Assembly: GCA_049840435.1 (NCBI GenBank)
Contig: JASGKY010000047.1
Span: forward strand, 77,429 to 141,428
Origin: JADLHS01 sp049840435
GTDB taxonomy: Bacteria; Verrucomicrobiota; Verrucomicrobiia; Limisphaerales; JADLHS01
DNA: 64,000 bases
Direction of reading: 5' to 3'
Shown here: positions 14,229 to 22,445 of the stretch, in pieces
Layout of the letters: each line of letters opens with the position of its first letter
Position numbering within the stretch: position 1 is the first letter of the stretch
Made by a program: the position numbers and the translations under genes
The notes under the pieces: model-generated
Seen by the model: the letters and a program-made list of their open reading frames with translations, nothing else
Told to the model about the DNA's origin: nothing
The model's database searches: none

Positions 14229-15701
14229 TTATTTGATTCGATTAGGGATTTTCCAGACAGCGTCGAAATCGCGCCAAGGCGCTTCAGGTGAACCATCACC
14301 CTCATCGTCTTCCGCATCTTCGCCGATACTCCAGACCATGCGCTGTTCTTTGGAATACTTGAGTGGAGCATTGGCGAAAAAGTCCCATGGGATATCCGTG
14401 AGGATTTTTTCTTCCCGGATATCATTCAAGGAAACGGGCAACTGCTCCTTTTGTCGTTCAAAGATGATGGCGGCAATGATGGCCCGGACGGCTTCGCGTT
14501 CGGTGCGGTTTTTGAAAACTCGGCTGTCATCGACGGAAAGTAAGTTGTTACGACATTGCAGAATGCGCCCAATCGGATCAGTCAATGAGAGATAAATTTT
14601 TTTGGCTTTGGCGATGCCTTTCTGATTCAGCGGCAAAGCATCTTCCGCCAATGTCTCCATCAAAGGTTCGATTTCCTCCAGCAAGCCGGTTTGAACTTTT
14701 GCGATCGCATCCTCGTCTGCCTCAACCCGATTGGCCCAATGGGAAAAGACATTCGTGCGGTAACGGCGATAAGTAGCGCTGGCTCGCTCCAACCCGGCCC
14801 GTTCGTCGTAAGGTTTGGGGTGTAATGCCACGAGGCCTGGATCGGTGAGTATCATGAACGGACGTTGAAACTCCTCATCATAGGTGAGGCTGACGAGTTC
14901 GCGTGCTTCCGGTTTGGCCCACGCTTGGGCAAACCACTTCATGTCCGTGGTCGGATAAGCGTAAACCGTGAATTCAACGCGCATCAAGTTGGCGTAAGCA
15001 TTTGTCTCGGAATTCAACGGCGGGAGCATTTCCAGCAACTGCCTCAAGGTTGCGATGGGAATATTGCCCCGGTTGGCGAGACGCAGTATTGCGCGTTGCG
15101 TTAAAGTGCGACTGGCCGTGCCAACCAGGTAGTGGATCAAGGCTGCTTCAGATTCGATGGCGATTTGAGCGAGTCGCAAATTGCCCTTGAGTAGGGATGC
15201 GGCCTCCTCCCACTTGCCTTGAGTTGCCAAAAAGTCTGCCGAGAGATTCCGAGCTTTGACTAAATAATTCATGACAAAGAGCTCGGGCTGCTCCTCTACA
15301 CCTCGTGTGGCCAGCCATTTTGCCGCGGGTTTCTTGAGGCTCAGTTCCATCAACTCCAAGGCTTCCTGATTTTGTTTAAGCCAATGACAGATTGCTGCCG
15401 CATCTTCTTCGTTGGCAGCGGGAGATTCTGGTTTCCAAGCGTAAGCGATTTTGTCGCTGATGGTATCATTCGCTTTAACCATAACCTTTGCGGCCCGCCG
15501 CCAGAGATAAATGGCGTTGTCCTCGTTCGGAATGGACTTGGGCGCAAAAAATAAATCAGACGGGATTGCAGGTTTTTCGTCGGCCGCCTTGCTGGCAGCC
15601 TCGGCTAGCGCAGGCAGAAAAAAGAAACTTAACAACAACAGCGACAAGACTACGCGAGTGCGCCGAAGCAAATGAGGTGACATGTCTTCGCTGTTTCGCA
15701 T
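14229..15701 (-). CDS. Secreted protein of unknown function with pseudopilin-like C-terminal motif, about 484-490 aa
   Basis: A signal peptide (LSLLLLSFFFLPALAEA) is followed by a mostly helical body of repeats resembling tetratricopeptide-type pairs (KWEEAASLLKGNLRLAQ, NRGNIPIATLRQLLEMLPP). The end reads YSKEQRMVWSIGEDAEDDEG, a motif seen at the end of type II secretion pseudopilins and many Verrucomicrobia/Planctomycetes exported proteins. ATG codons at 15701 and 15683 are both possible. It lies first in a two-gene unit with the SahR-like regulator and divergent from metK. Its role is unknown. Confidence 0.75.
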   Translation of the reverse strand: MRNSEDMSPHLLRRTRVVLSLLLLSFFFLPALAEAASKAADEKPAIPSDLFFAPKSIPNEDNAIYLWRRAAKVMVKANDTISDKIAYAWKPESPAANEEDAAAICHWLKQNQEALELMELSLKKPAAKWLATRGVEEQPELFVMNYLVKARNLSADFLATQGKWEEAASLLKGNLRLAQIAIESEAALIHYLVGTASRTLTQRAILRLANRGNIPIATLRQLLEMLPPLNSETNAYANLMRVEFTVYAYPTTDMKWFAQAWAKPEARELVSLTYDEEFQRPFMILTDPGLVALHPKPYDERAGLERASATYRRYRTNVFSHWANRVEADEDAIAKVQTGLLEEIEPLMETLAEDALPLNQKGIAKAKKIYLSLTDPIGRILQCRNNLLSVDDSRVFKNRTEREAVRAIIAAIIFERQKEQLPVSLNDIREEKILTDIPWDFFANAPLKYSKEQRMVWSIGEDAEDDEGDGSPEAPWRDFDAVWKIPNRIK

Positions 15702-15790
15702 CGCTAGTTGTTTTTAAACGAACGCCCGCCACTGGGGCGGACCTTGGGACTTTCTCGGAAAATTCCGTTTGACGCAGACGGCTTCAGATA

Positions 15791-15808
15791 TATCATCCTA
15801 TCGTGATA
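15791..15808. promoter_or_regulatory. Candidate operator dyad upstream of metK
   Basis: TATCATCCTATCGTGATA: 5-bp half-sites TATCA/TGATA are symmetric around an 18-bp unit. It sits 45 bp before the metK start, in the divergent spacer. ArsR-family dimers bind dyads of about this size. Binding by the nearby SahR-like protein is inferred. Confidence 0.4.
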
Positions 15809-15853
15809 CGTCAATATGTCATTGGCGCTCTCGAAAACATTGACTGAAATTAC

Positions 15854-17023
15854 ATGAGCAACCGTTACATCTTTTCTTCCGAGTCTGTCGGTGAAGGTCA
15901 TCCCGACAAAGTGGCCGATACGATTTCTGATGCCGTGCTGGACGCGTGTCTGGCTCAGGACAAGTTTTCCCGCGTCGCTTGCGAAACCTATGTGAAGTCG
16001 AACATCGCCGTCATCGGTGGTGAAATCACGACCAAGGCCAAGCTCGATTTCGTCAAACTCGCCCGTGAGGCCATCCGCGAAATTGGTTATGTGAACGACG
16101 ACGACGTGTTTCATGCGGACAAGGTGTTCGTCAATGTGATCGTCACCCAGCAGTCTCCGGACATCGCTCAGGGCGTGGACGCCAAGAAGGCCAAAGGCAA
16201 GAAGACCGCGAAACAGGGCGCTGGCGACCAGGGTTTGATGTTCGGCTATGCGTCGAACGAAACTCCTGAGTTGATGCCTGCGCCGATCATGTTCGCGCAT
16301 CGTCTCGGTCGCGAACTGACGAAGATTCGCAAGGCTGGCAAAGCTGCTTGGCTTCGTCCCGATGCGAAGTCGCAGGTGTCCGTCGTTTACGAAAATGGCA
16401 AGCCGGTTGCGATCTCCAACGTCGTTATCTCCACGCAGCATGCTGCGGATGTCGAGCACGCCGAGATTGAGAAGTTCTGCATCGAGAATGTCATCAAGAA
16501 AGTTCTCCCTGCCAAGTTGCTCACGCCGAAGACTGAATTCCTCATCAACCCCACGGGCCGTTTCGTCGTCGGTGGACCGCAGGGCGACACTGGTTTGACT
16601 GGTCGTAAGATCATCGTTGATACCTACGGTGGCATGGGCCGTCACGGCGGTGGCGCGTTCTCTGGTAAAGACCCGACGAAGGTGGACCGCAGCGCTGCTT
16701 ACATGGGCCGCTGGGTCGCGAAGAACGTCGTCAAGGCCGGCCTCGCCGCGAAGTGCGAAGTGCAATTCGCCTACGCCATTGGCCATCCTGACCCGGTCAG
16801 TGTCCACGTGGAAACTTTCGGCACGGCGACCGTTTCTGACGCGAAGATCATCAAGGCGATCAACAAGGTGTTCAGCTTCCAGCCATCGGACATCATTGAT
16901 CAACTCAATCTGCGTCGCCCGATTTACGGCAAGACGACCAACTACGGTCACTTCGGCAAGAACGACAAGGACCTCACGTGGGAAGCGACGAATAAGGTCG
17001 AAGCCCTGTTGAAAGCCATCTAA
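15854..17023 (+). CDS. metK: S-adenosylmethionine synthase
   Basis: Makes SAM from methionine and ATP as a cytoplasmic tetramer. Family motifs are intact: GEGHPDK (13-19), GAGDQG (122-127), and the phosphate-binding GGGAFSGKDPTKVDRS (265-280). At 389 aa it is of normal length. A short basic insertion (KKAKGKKTAKQ, about 111-121) sits before the GAGDQG box. A hairpin separates it from ahcY, so the two SAM-cycle genes may be expressed at different levels. Confidence 0.97.
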   Translation: MSNRYIFSSESVGEGHPDKVADTISDAVLDACLAQDKFSRVACETYVKSNIAVIGGEITTKAKLDFVKLAREAIREIGYVNDDDVFHADKVFVNVIVTQQSPDIAQGVDAKKAKGKKTAKQGAGDQGLMFGYASNETPELMPAPIMFAHRLGRELTKIRKAGKAAWLRPDAKSQVSVVYENGKPVAISNVVISTQHAADVEHAEIEKFCIENVIKKVLPAKLLTPKTEFLINPTGRFVVGGPQGDTGLTGRKIIVDTYGGMGRHGGGAFSGKDPTKVDRSAAYMGRWVAKNVVKAGLAAKCEVQFAYAIGHPDPVSVHVETFGTATVSDAKIIKAINKVFSFQPSDIIDQLNLRRPIYGKTTNYGHFGKNDKDLTWEATNKVEALLKAI

Positions 17024-17037
17024 CAAAAACATCTATC

Positions 17038-17076
17038 GAAGGGTTGGAGCGATTTGTTCCAACCCTTCAACTTTTT
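17038..17076 (+). terminator. Hairpin between metK and ahcY
   Basis: GAAGGGTTGGA (17038-17048) pairs perfectly with TCCAACCCTTC (17058-17068), followed by AACTTTTT. The ahcY ATG is only 6 bp beyond the T-run, so the element may both terminate or attenuate metK transcripts and hide the ahcY ribosome site. No recognisable Shine-Dalgarno sequence lies between. Confidence 0.7.
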
Positions 17077-17082
17077 AAAACT

Positions 17083-18585
17083 ATGCCTAAAGCTAAAAAA
17101 TCCACCGCCGCTGCCGTCCTCGCTGAAGTCAGCGCGGCATTGCCGAATCTCGCCAACTATGCGGCTCAGACGCCCGCTGGCAAAGACTACATCGTTCGTG
17201 ATTTCTCGCTCGCCGAATGGGGACGCAAGGAACTTGCCGTGGCCGAACACGAAATGCCCGGCTTGATGTCCGTGCGCAAAAAGTACGCGAAATCCAAGCC
17301 GCTTAAAGGCGTGCGCGTCACGGGTTCGTTGCACATGACGATCCAGACCGCCGTCCTCATCGAAACGCTCGTCGCTCTTGGCGCGAATGTTCGTTGGGCG
17401 AGCTGCAATATTTTCTCCACGCAAGACCACGCGGCCTCCGCCATCGCGGCGACCGGCACGCCGGTGTTCGCTTGGAAGGGTGAAACGCTCGAGGAATATT
17501 GGGAACTCACGCTCAAGGCGATTTTGTTCCCGGGCGATCAAGGTCCGCAACTCGTCGTTGACGATGGTGGCGACGTGACGCTGCTCATCCACAAAGGTTA
17601 CGAACTCGAAAAAGGCAGCAAGTGGGCCTACGAAACCAAGGGCGATAGCCGCGAAGTTTCTGTCGTGAAAGCGCTCCTGCGCCGCCTCGCGAAAGAGAAG
17701 CCGGGTCTTTGGACGAAGATCGTCAAGGATTGGAAGGGCGTTTCCGAAGAAACGACCACGGGCGTCCATCGCCTTTATCAGATGAAGGAAGCGGGCAAGT
17801 TGCTCGTACCCGCCATCAACGTGAACGACTCCGTCACCAAGTCGAAGTTCGACAATCTCTACGGCTGCCGCGAATCGCTCGCGGACGGCATCAAGCGCGC
17901 GACCGACGTCATGCTCGCCGGTAAAGTTGCCGTCGTCTGCGGTTACGGCGATGTCGGCAAAGGCTGCGCTCACTCGCTCCGTGCGTATGGTTCACGTGTC
18001 GTTGTCACGGAAATCGATCCCATCAACGCATTGCAAGCCGCGATGGAAGGTTTCGAGGTCAACACCGTCGAAAGCACGCTCGGCGTCGGCGACATCTACG
18101 TCACCACCACTGGCAACTGCGACATCATCACCGCGCAACACATGCTCGCGATGAAGGACCAGGCCATCGTCTGCAACATCGGCCACTTCGACAACGAGAT
18201 CCAAGTGGACGCGCTGAAGAAGGTGAAGGGTCTGCGCATCGAGAACATCAAGCCGCAATACGACCGTTACTGGCTGCCCGGCGGCAAGAGCATCTACATG
18301 CTCGCCGAAGGCCGTCTCGTGAACCTCGGCTGCGCCACCGGCCATCCGAGCTTCGTGATGAGCAATAGCTTCACGAACCAGACCCTCGCGCAGATTGATC
18401 TCTGGGCGAACAAGGACAAATACGAAAAGACCGTCTATCGTCTGCCCAAGAAGCTCGACGAAGAAGTTGCACGTTTGCACTTGGAAAAGATCGGCGTGGT
18501 GCTGACCAAGCTGACCAAGGCGCAAGCCGAATACCTCGGCGTGCCGGCAGAAGGCCCATACAAGCCCGAGCACTATCGCTACTAA
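17083..18585 (+). CDS. ahcY: Adenosylhomocysteinase, 500 aa
   Basis: Reversibly hydrolyses S-adenosylhomocysteine to adenosine and homocysteine, with tightly bound NAD. Seen: SLHMTIQTA near 82-90, the NAD-binding VVCGYGDVGKGCA (GYGDVGKG 287-294), QYDRYWLPGG and HPSFVMSNSFTNQ toward the end, and the C-terminal KPEHYRY that contributes to the neighbouring subunit's site. The start at MPKAKK follows the hairpin; a longer frame from 17044 would cross it. Typical bacterial enzymes are 430-480 aa, so the N-terminal 20 Ala/Lys-rich residues are slightly extended. Confidence 0.96.
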   Translation: MPKAKKSTAAAVLAEVSAALPNLANYAAQTPAGKDYIVRDFSLAEWGRKELAVAEHEMPGLMSVRKKYAKSKPLKGVRVTGSLHMTIQTAVLIETLVALGANVRWASCNIFSTQDHAASAIAATGTPVFAWKGETLEEYWELTLKAILFPGDQGPQLVVDDGGDVTLLIHKGYELEKGSKWAYETKGDSREVSVVKALLRRLAKEKPGLWTKIVKDWKGVSEETTTGVHRLYQMKEAGKLLVPAINVNDSVTKSKFDNLYGCRESLADGIKRATDVMLAGKVAVVCGYGDVGKGCAHSLRAYGSRVVVTEIDPINALQAAMEGFEVNTVESTLGVGDIYVTTTGNCDIITAQHMLAMKDQAIVCNIGHFDNEIQVDALKKVKGLRIENIKPQYDRYWLPGGKSIYMLAEGRLVNLGCATGHPSFVMSNSFTNQTLAQIDLWANKDKYEKTVYRLPKKLDEEVARLHLEKIGVVLTKLTKAQAEYLGVPAEGPYKPEHYRY

Positions 18586-18606
18586 GCGAACTCAAATCTG
18601 AAACAC

Positions 18607-18636
18607 AAAAGGCGAACGGGAAACCGTTCGCCTTTT
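18607..18636. terminator. Strong rho-independent terminator between ahcY and GH92
   Basis: A 13-bp perfect stem AAAAGGCGAACGG closed by a GAAA tetraloop, with T-runs on both strands. It serves ahcY and the convergent gene ending at 18659. Confidence 0.93.
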
Positions 18637-18658
18637 GCATTTTGTTGCTGGGCGTGGG

Positions 18659-21601
18659 CTAATCTGCTTCGTGAGAGTAAGCCTCCTTGGGGATGGCTGC
18701 CCGTTCAATACCCGGCCCGGACCACTCGACGGAAAGCGATAAGATCTCCGTGCATTTGTAGGTCTTGAGTGAGAACCGATGAAATCCGCTCCGCATTGCG
18801 ATGGTTGCTTGCTGAGGCAGAGCGAATTCCTTTCGGCCATCACTTTCAAACAATTCCTCGCCATCAATGCGTAATTGCCCGCCATCTTTCGCTGCGACGT
18901 AGAACGTATACTCGCCATCGGCAGGAATATGAATCAATCCATCGAATGTGCTAGCGATCCAGTTGGTGCGCTGAATGACTGTGGTGGTTGGCTGTTCCAC
19001 AACACCGGTCGCGACGGGTTTATCATGCGCAAAATCGTAGACTGAGCGATAGATGCCTTCGTAGTAGGCGTATTTCAAGCCTGGCTTAGTTGGCTTCGAC
19101 GGAACGTAGGCTTCCGATCGCGCCAGCGTGCGAGTAGTAATCACGCTTGGCAGTTTATCTGGCGCAAAACTGCGCATCCGCACGGTGGTCGTGGTGCTGA
19201 CGTCGAATGTGGTGGTGAATTTAGGCGATTGCTCGGTAGGTTCAGAACCATCCATGGTGTAGCGGATGGTTGCGTTTGGTTCATCGCATTTGATTACAAC
19301 TCGGTAGGTTTCAAGGAATTTTTCTGAAGTGGTAGTGAGGTAGGGCACGCTAGTGACCTTTGGCTGTGATGGAATTTTAGGCGAGTCATTCGTGGCCCAA
19401 TTCATCTTCGGCGCGTTGCCCATTTGAAGGTCTAGTCTTCCACCAGCGACCAAGGTCGCATGGTCGAGCATGAAATCGTCCCAGCTCTTTCCATTTAGCT
19501 TGGCGCTTTGGATATACGGATTCCTCGGGGAATTGTTCTTTGAGCCGATGGTAAAAGTTTTTCCGTTGTTGAGCCGGATTCTCGCGCTGTCGAAAAGTGG
19601 ACTGCCAATGGTGTAATTGGGCTGGCCGGGACAGACTGGATACAAGCCGAGCGCGCTCATTACATACCACGCGGACATCTGGCCGCAGTCTTCGTTGCCG
19701 TTTAAACCGGCTGGGGTGGCATCGTATTGCTCGCGAAGAATTTTCCTCACCATGAATTGGGTTTTCCACGGCTCACCAGCATAACAATAAAGATAGGCGA
19801 TCTGGTGGCTTGGTTCGTTGCCGTGCGCGTATTGGCCGATCAGTCCCGAGATGTCGTTTTCTTCACCCAGATCGATCGTCATCTTCGTATTGAATACCTG
19901 ATCGAGGTAGCGACTTAATCCAGCCTTGCCACCCAGCAAACTGGCAAAGCCAGCGATGTCGTGAGGAACAAACGGACTATACTGATAGGCGTTACCTTCG
20001 GTGTAATTCAATCCGGGGGCTTGTGGGTCAAATGGAGTTGACCAAGCGTGGGCGTCATCCTTGCCACGCATAAAGCCGGCGCTTGGATCGAAGATGTTCC
20101 GGTAAAACTGGGAGCGCGCGAGGAAATAGTCATAGTCCTCTCGTTGGCCAAGGCGCTGCGCGAATTGCGCGATGCACCAATCGTCGTAGGCATATTCGAG
20201 CGTTTTGGAAACGGCTTGGCTGCCTTTGTTCGCCGGCACAAACCCGAGCGTGCGGTAGTCCTTTAGTCCGCGCTTGTCGAGCATGGCCGTTCGTTTCATC
20301 TCCTTGAAAGCGGCTTGGGCATCCAGATTCGTGATACCTTTGCAGTACGCATCTGCGATCACGGACACGCCGTGATAGCCGATCATGCAGCGGGTGTCGT
20401 TTGCGGCCAGTTCCCACATGGGGATTTCCCCGAAGAGGTGACTCATGTTGACCAAGGTTTTGGCAAAATCTGCCGTGCGTTGCGGTTCAAGGATAGTCAA
20501 CAGCGGATGTAAGGTGCGAAACGTATCCCACAAGGAAAACACGGTATAATTCGTGAAGCCTTGGGCCGTATGTACCAAGCCATCCATACCGCGATATTTG
20601 CCGTCCACGTCTTGGAACAAGTTTGGCGTCAGGAAACAATGATACAACGCCGAGTAAAAAATCTTCTGCTCTTTTTCGCTGCCGCCGGTTACCTCGATTT
20701 TTGAGAGATGTTCGTTCCATGTGCGCTTGGCAGCCTTGCGGGCTTGGTCGAATGAGACGTGGGTTGCTTCTGCTCGGAGGTTCTGCCATGCGCCTGCAGT
20801 GCTGACAGCCGAGGTCGCAACTTTTACTTCGACTTGGTCGCCTGCCTTGAGAGCGAAGTCCAACACGGCTTGCAAAGCAGTTCCATCCACCCGGCCCAAG
20901 GCCGATAAGGCTTTGCCGGCATTGAAAACCTTGAACCCGACGATCGGGCGCGAGAACTCCATGGCGAAGTAGTGATACTGGTCGCCTGCCCAGAATTTGG
21001 CGCGGCGAAAGCCTTCGATCCGTCGATCATCAACCCGGCAGATGAATCCCTCGGTGACGGGATCGCGATGAATCAGGTCGACGAGGAAATGTGCCGGGGC
21101 ATCCTGCTGAAAGGTATAGCGATGAAATCCGACGCGGTCTGTGGCTGTTAACTCAGCTTTGACTTGGTAATCATCTAGCACCACGGAGTAGTAGCCAGGT
21201 TCGCCGCGTTCCGTTTCATGCCGGTACGTCGAACGATATCCACTGCGCGGCACTTTGGGATCGCCGGGAGCCAGTCGCACCTCACCGCTGATGGGTTGAA
21301 TCAGGATGTCTCCGTAGTCCGGCACGCCGACCCCGGACAGGTGCGTGTGGCTGAAGCCAAGTATGGAGGTGTCCGAATAATGATACCCGGCACAACTATC
21401 CCACGAGTTATCGTTTCGGGTGTCTGGTCCGGGTTGGATCATCCCGAACGGCAGACTCGGTCCAGGATAGGTGTGGCCATGGCCGCCTGTTCCGATGAAC
21501 ACGTCCACTAGCGCTGTGTAATCTTTGCTGCTTCCGATGGCGGGTAGAAAAAAACAGGCCAGCGCCACTACCAGTGAATGAATGCCCGGTCGTATGCTCA
21601 T
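18659..21601 (-). CDS. Secreted GH92 alpha-mannosidase with C-terminal sugar-binding domains, 980 aa
   Basis: A signal peptide is followed by the GH92 catalytic region: FIGTGGHGHTYPGPSLPFG near the N-terminus, GFSHTHLSGVG, GNEPSHQIAYLY and NEDCGQMSAWYVMSALG, the last two carrying the calcium and acid/base residues of this family. The canonical NEPSHH reads NEPSHQ here. The last 230 residues hold a chitobiase C-terminal-like domain (RYTMDGSEPT) and a PA14-like domain (STFDGLIHIPADGEYTFYV). GH92 enzymes trim alpha-linked mannose from N-glycans or yeast mannan. The ATG at 21601 gives a clean signal peptide; an upstream ATG at 21637 adds 12 residues. Confidence 0.93.
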   Translation of the reverse strand: MSIRPGIHSLVVALACFFLPAIGSSKDYTALVDVFIGTGGHGHTYPGPSLPFGMIQPGPDTRNDNSWDSCAGYHYSDTSILGFSHTHLSGVGVPDYGDILIQPISGEVRLAPGDPKVPRSGYRSTYRHETERGEPGYYSVVLDDYQVKAELTATDRVGFHRYTFQQDAPAHFLVDLIHRDPVTEGFICRVDDRRIEGFRRAKFWAGDQYHYFAMEFSRPIVGFKVFNAGKALSALGRVDGTALQAVLDFALKAGDQVEVKVATSAVSTAGAWQNLRAEATHVSFDQARKAAKRTWNEHLSKIEVTGGSEKEQKIFYSALYHCFLTPNLFQDVDGKYRGMDGLVHTAQGFTNYTVFSLWDTFRTLHPLLTILEPQRTADFAKTLVNMSHLFGEIPMWELAANDTRCMIGYHGVSVIADAYCKGITNLDAQAAFKEMKRTAMLDKRGLKDYRTLGFVPANKGSQAVSKTLEYAYDDWCIAQFAQRLGQREDYDYFLARSQFYRNIFDPSAGFMRGKDDAHAWSTPFDPQAPGLNYTEGNAYQYSPFVPHDIAGFASLLGGKAGLSRYLDQVFNTKMTIDLGEENDISGLIGQYAHGNEPSHQIAYLYCYAGEPWKTQFMVRKILREQYDATPAGLNGNEDCGQMSAWYVMSALGLYPVCPGQPNYTIGSPLFDSARIRLNNGKTFTIGSKNNSPRNPYIQSAKLNGKSWDDFMLDHATLVAGGRLDLQMGNAPKMNWATNDSPKIPSQPKVTSVPYLTTTSEKFLETYRVVIKCDEPNATIRYTMDGSEPTEQSPKFTTTFDVSTTTTVRMRSFAPDKLPSVITTRTLARSEAYVPSKPTKPGLKYAYYEGIYRSVYDFAHDKPVATGVVEQPTTTVIQRTNWIASTFDGLIHIPADGEYTFYVAAKDGGQLRIDGEELFESDGRKEFALPQQATIAMRSGFHRFSLKTYKCTEILSLSVEWSGPGIERAAIPKEAYSHEAD

Positions 21602-21692
21602 AAAATCAGATTGATGACAATGTTCCGCATCCTCCAAATTCCTTCCTAAGAAAGCAAGGTTGTCTCAGTTGATGCGCGAGTTGTTATGGACA

Positions 21693-22445
21693 TTACCGTG
21701 TTGCCACGCGACTGAGGAATTCACGAGTGCGGGGATGCTGGGGATTGGAAAAGATTTGTTCCGGGCAACCTGATTCTGCGACCAAACCCGAGTCGAAGAA
21801 TAAAACCTTGTCCGCCATGTCGCGGGCGAATTGCATCTCGTGCGTCACGACGATCATGGTCATGCCTTCCTCGGCAAGCTGGCGCATGACGCGGAGGACT
21901 TCGTCACGCAACTCGGGGTCGAGTGCGCTGGTGGGCTCGTCAAAGAGCATCACTTCCGGGCGCATGGCCAGCGCGCGCGCGATGGCGACACGCTGCTGTT
22001 GACCGCCGGAAAGTTGCGCCGGGTAGGCGTCGGCTTTCTTTTCGAGGCCGACCTTGGCGAGCAGTTCGCGCGCGAGCATGTCTGCATCGGAGCGCGCCAG
22101 GCCTTTCACGACGATGGGCGCTTCCGTGATGTTCTGCAACACGGTCAGGTGCGGGAACAGGTTGAATTGCTGGAACACCATGCCCGCGCGCAGGCGCAAC
22201 TGACGTTGCCGCTCGCGTTCCTCACTCGTCTGCGGCGGGCGACCGCCCTCGATTGTCACATCCCCGATACTGATGCGACCGGAGTCGGCGATTTCGAGCT
22301 GATTCAGGCAGCGCAGGAACGTGCTCTTGCCGCACCCGCTCGGGCCGATGAGCACCACGGCTTCGCCGCGTTGCTGCGCGTGGTCAATGCCGTGCAACAC
22401 ACGGTTGGCATTGTACGATTTAGTGAGTTGATTAACGACGATCAT
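21693..22445 (-). CDS. Polar amino-acid ABC transporter ATPase, 250 aa
   Basis: Energises uptake by the fused binding protein/permease encoded just upstream, whose stop codon it overlaps by 14 bp. Walker A GPSGCGKST (34-42), the Q-loop in VFQQFNLFPH, the signature LSGGQQQR (145-152), Walker B VMLFDE (165-170) and VTHEM are all intact. The sequence is of the GlnQ/HisP type. Substrate is not determined. Confidence 0.93.
   Translation of the reverse strand: MIVVNQLTKSYNANRVLHGIDHAQQRGEAVVLIGPSGCGKSTFLRCLNQLEIADSGRISIGDVTIEGGRPPQTSEERERQRQLRLRAGMVFQQFNLFPHLTVLQNITEAPIVVKGLARSDADMLARELLAKVGLEKKADAYPAQLSGGQQQRVAIARALAMRPEVMLFDEPTSALDPELRDEVLRVMRQLAEEGMTMIVVTHEMQFARDMADKVLFFDSGLVAESGCPEQIFSNPQHPRTREFLSRVATR

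Noticed and set aside
15704..17032. 442-codon minus-strand frame opposite metK
   Set aside because: Antisense shadow of metK; no recognisable family and no separate start signals.
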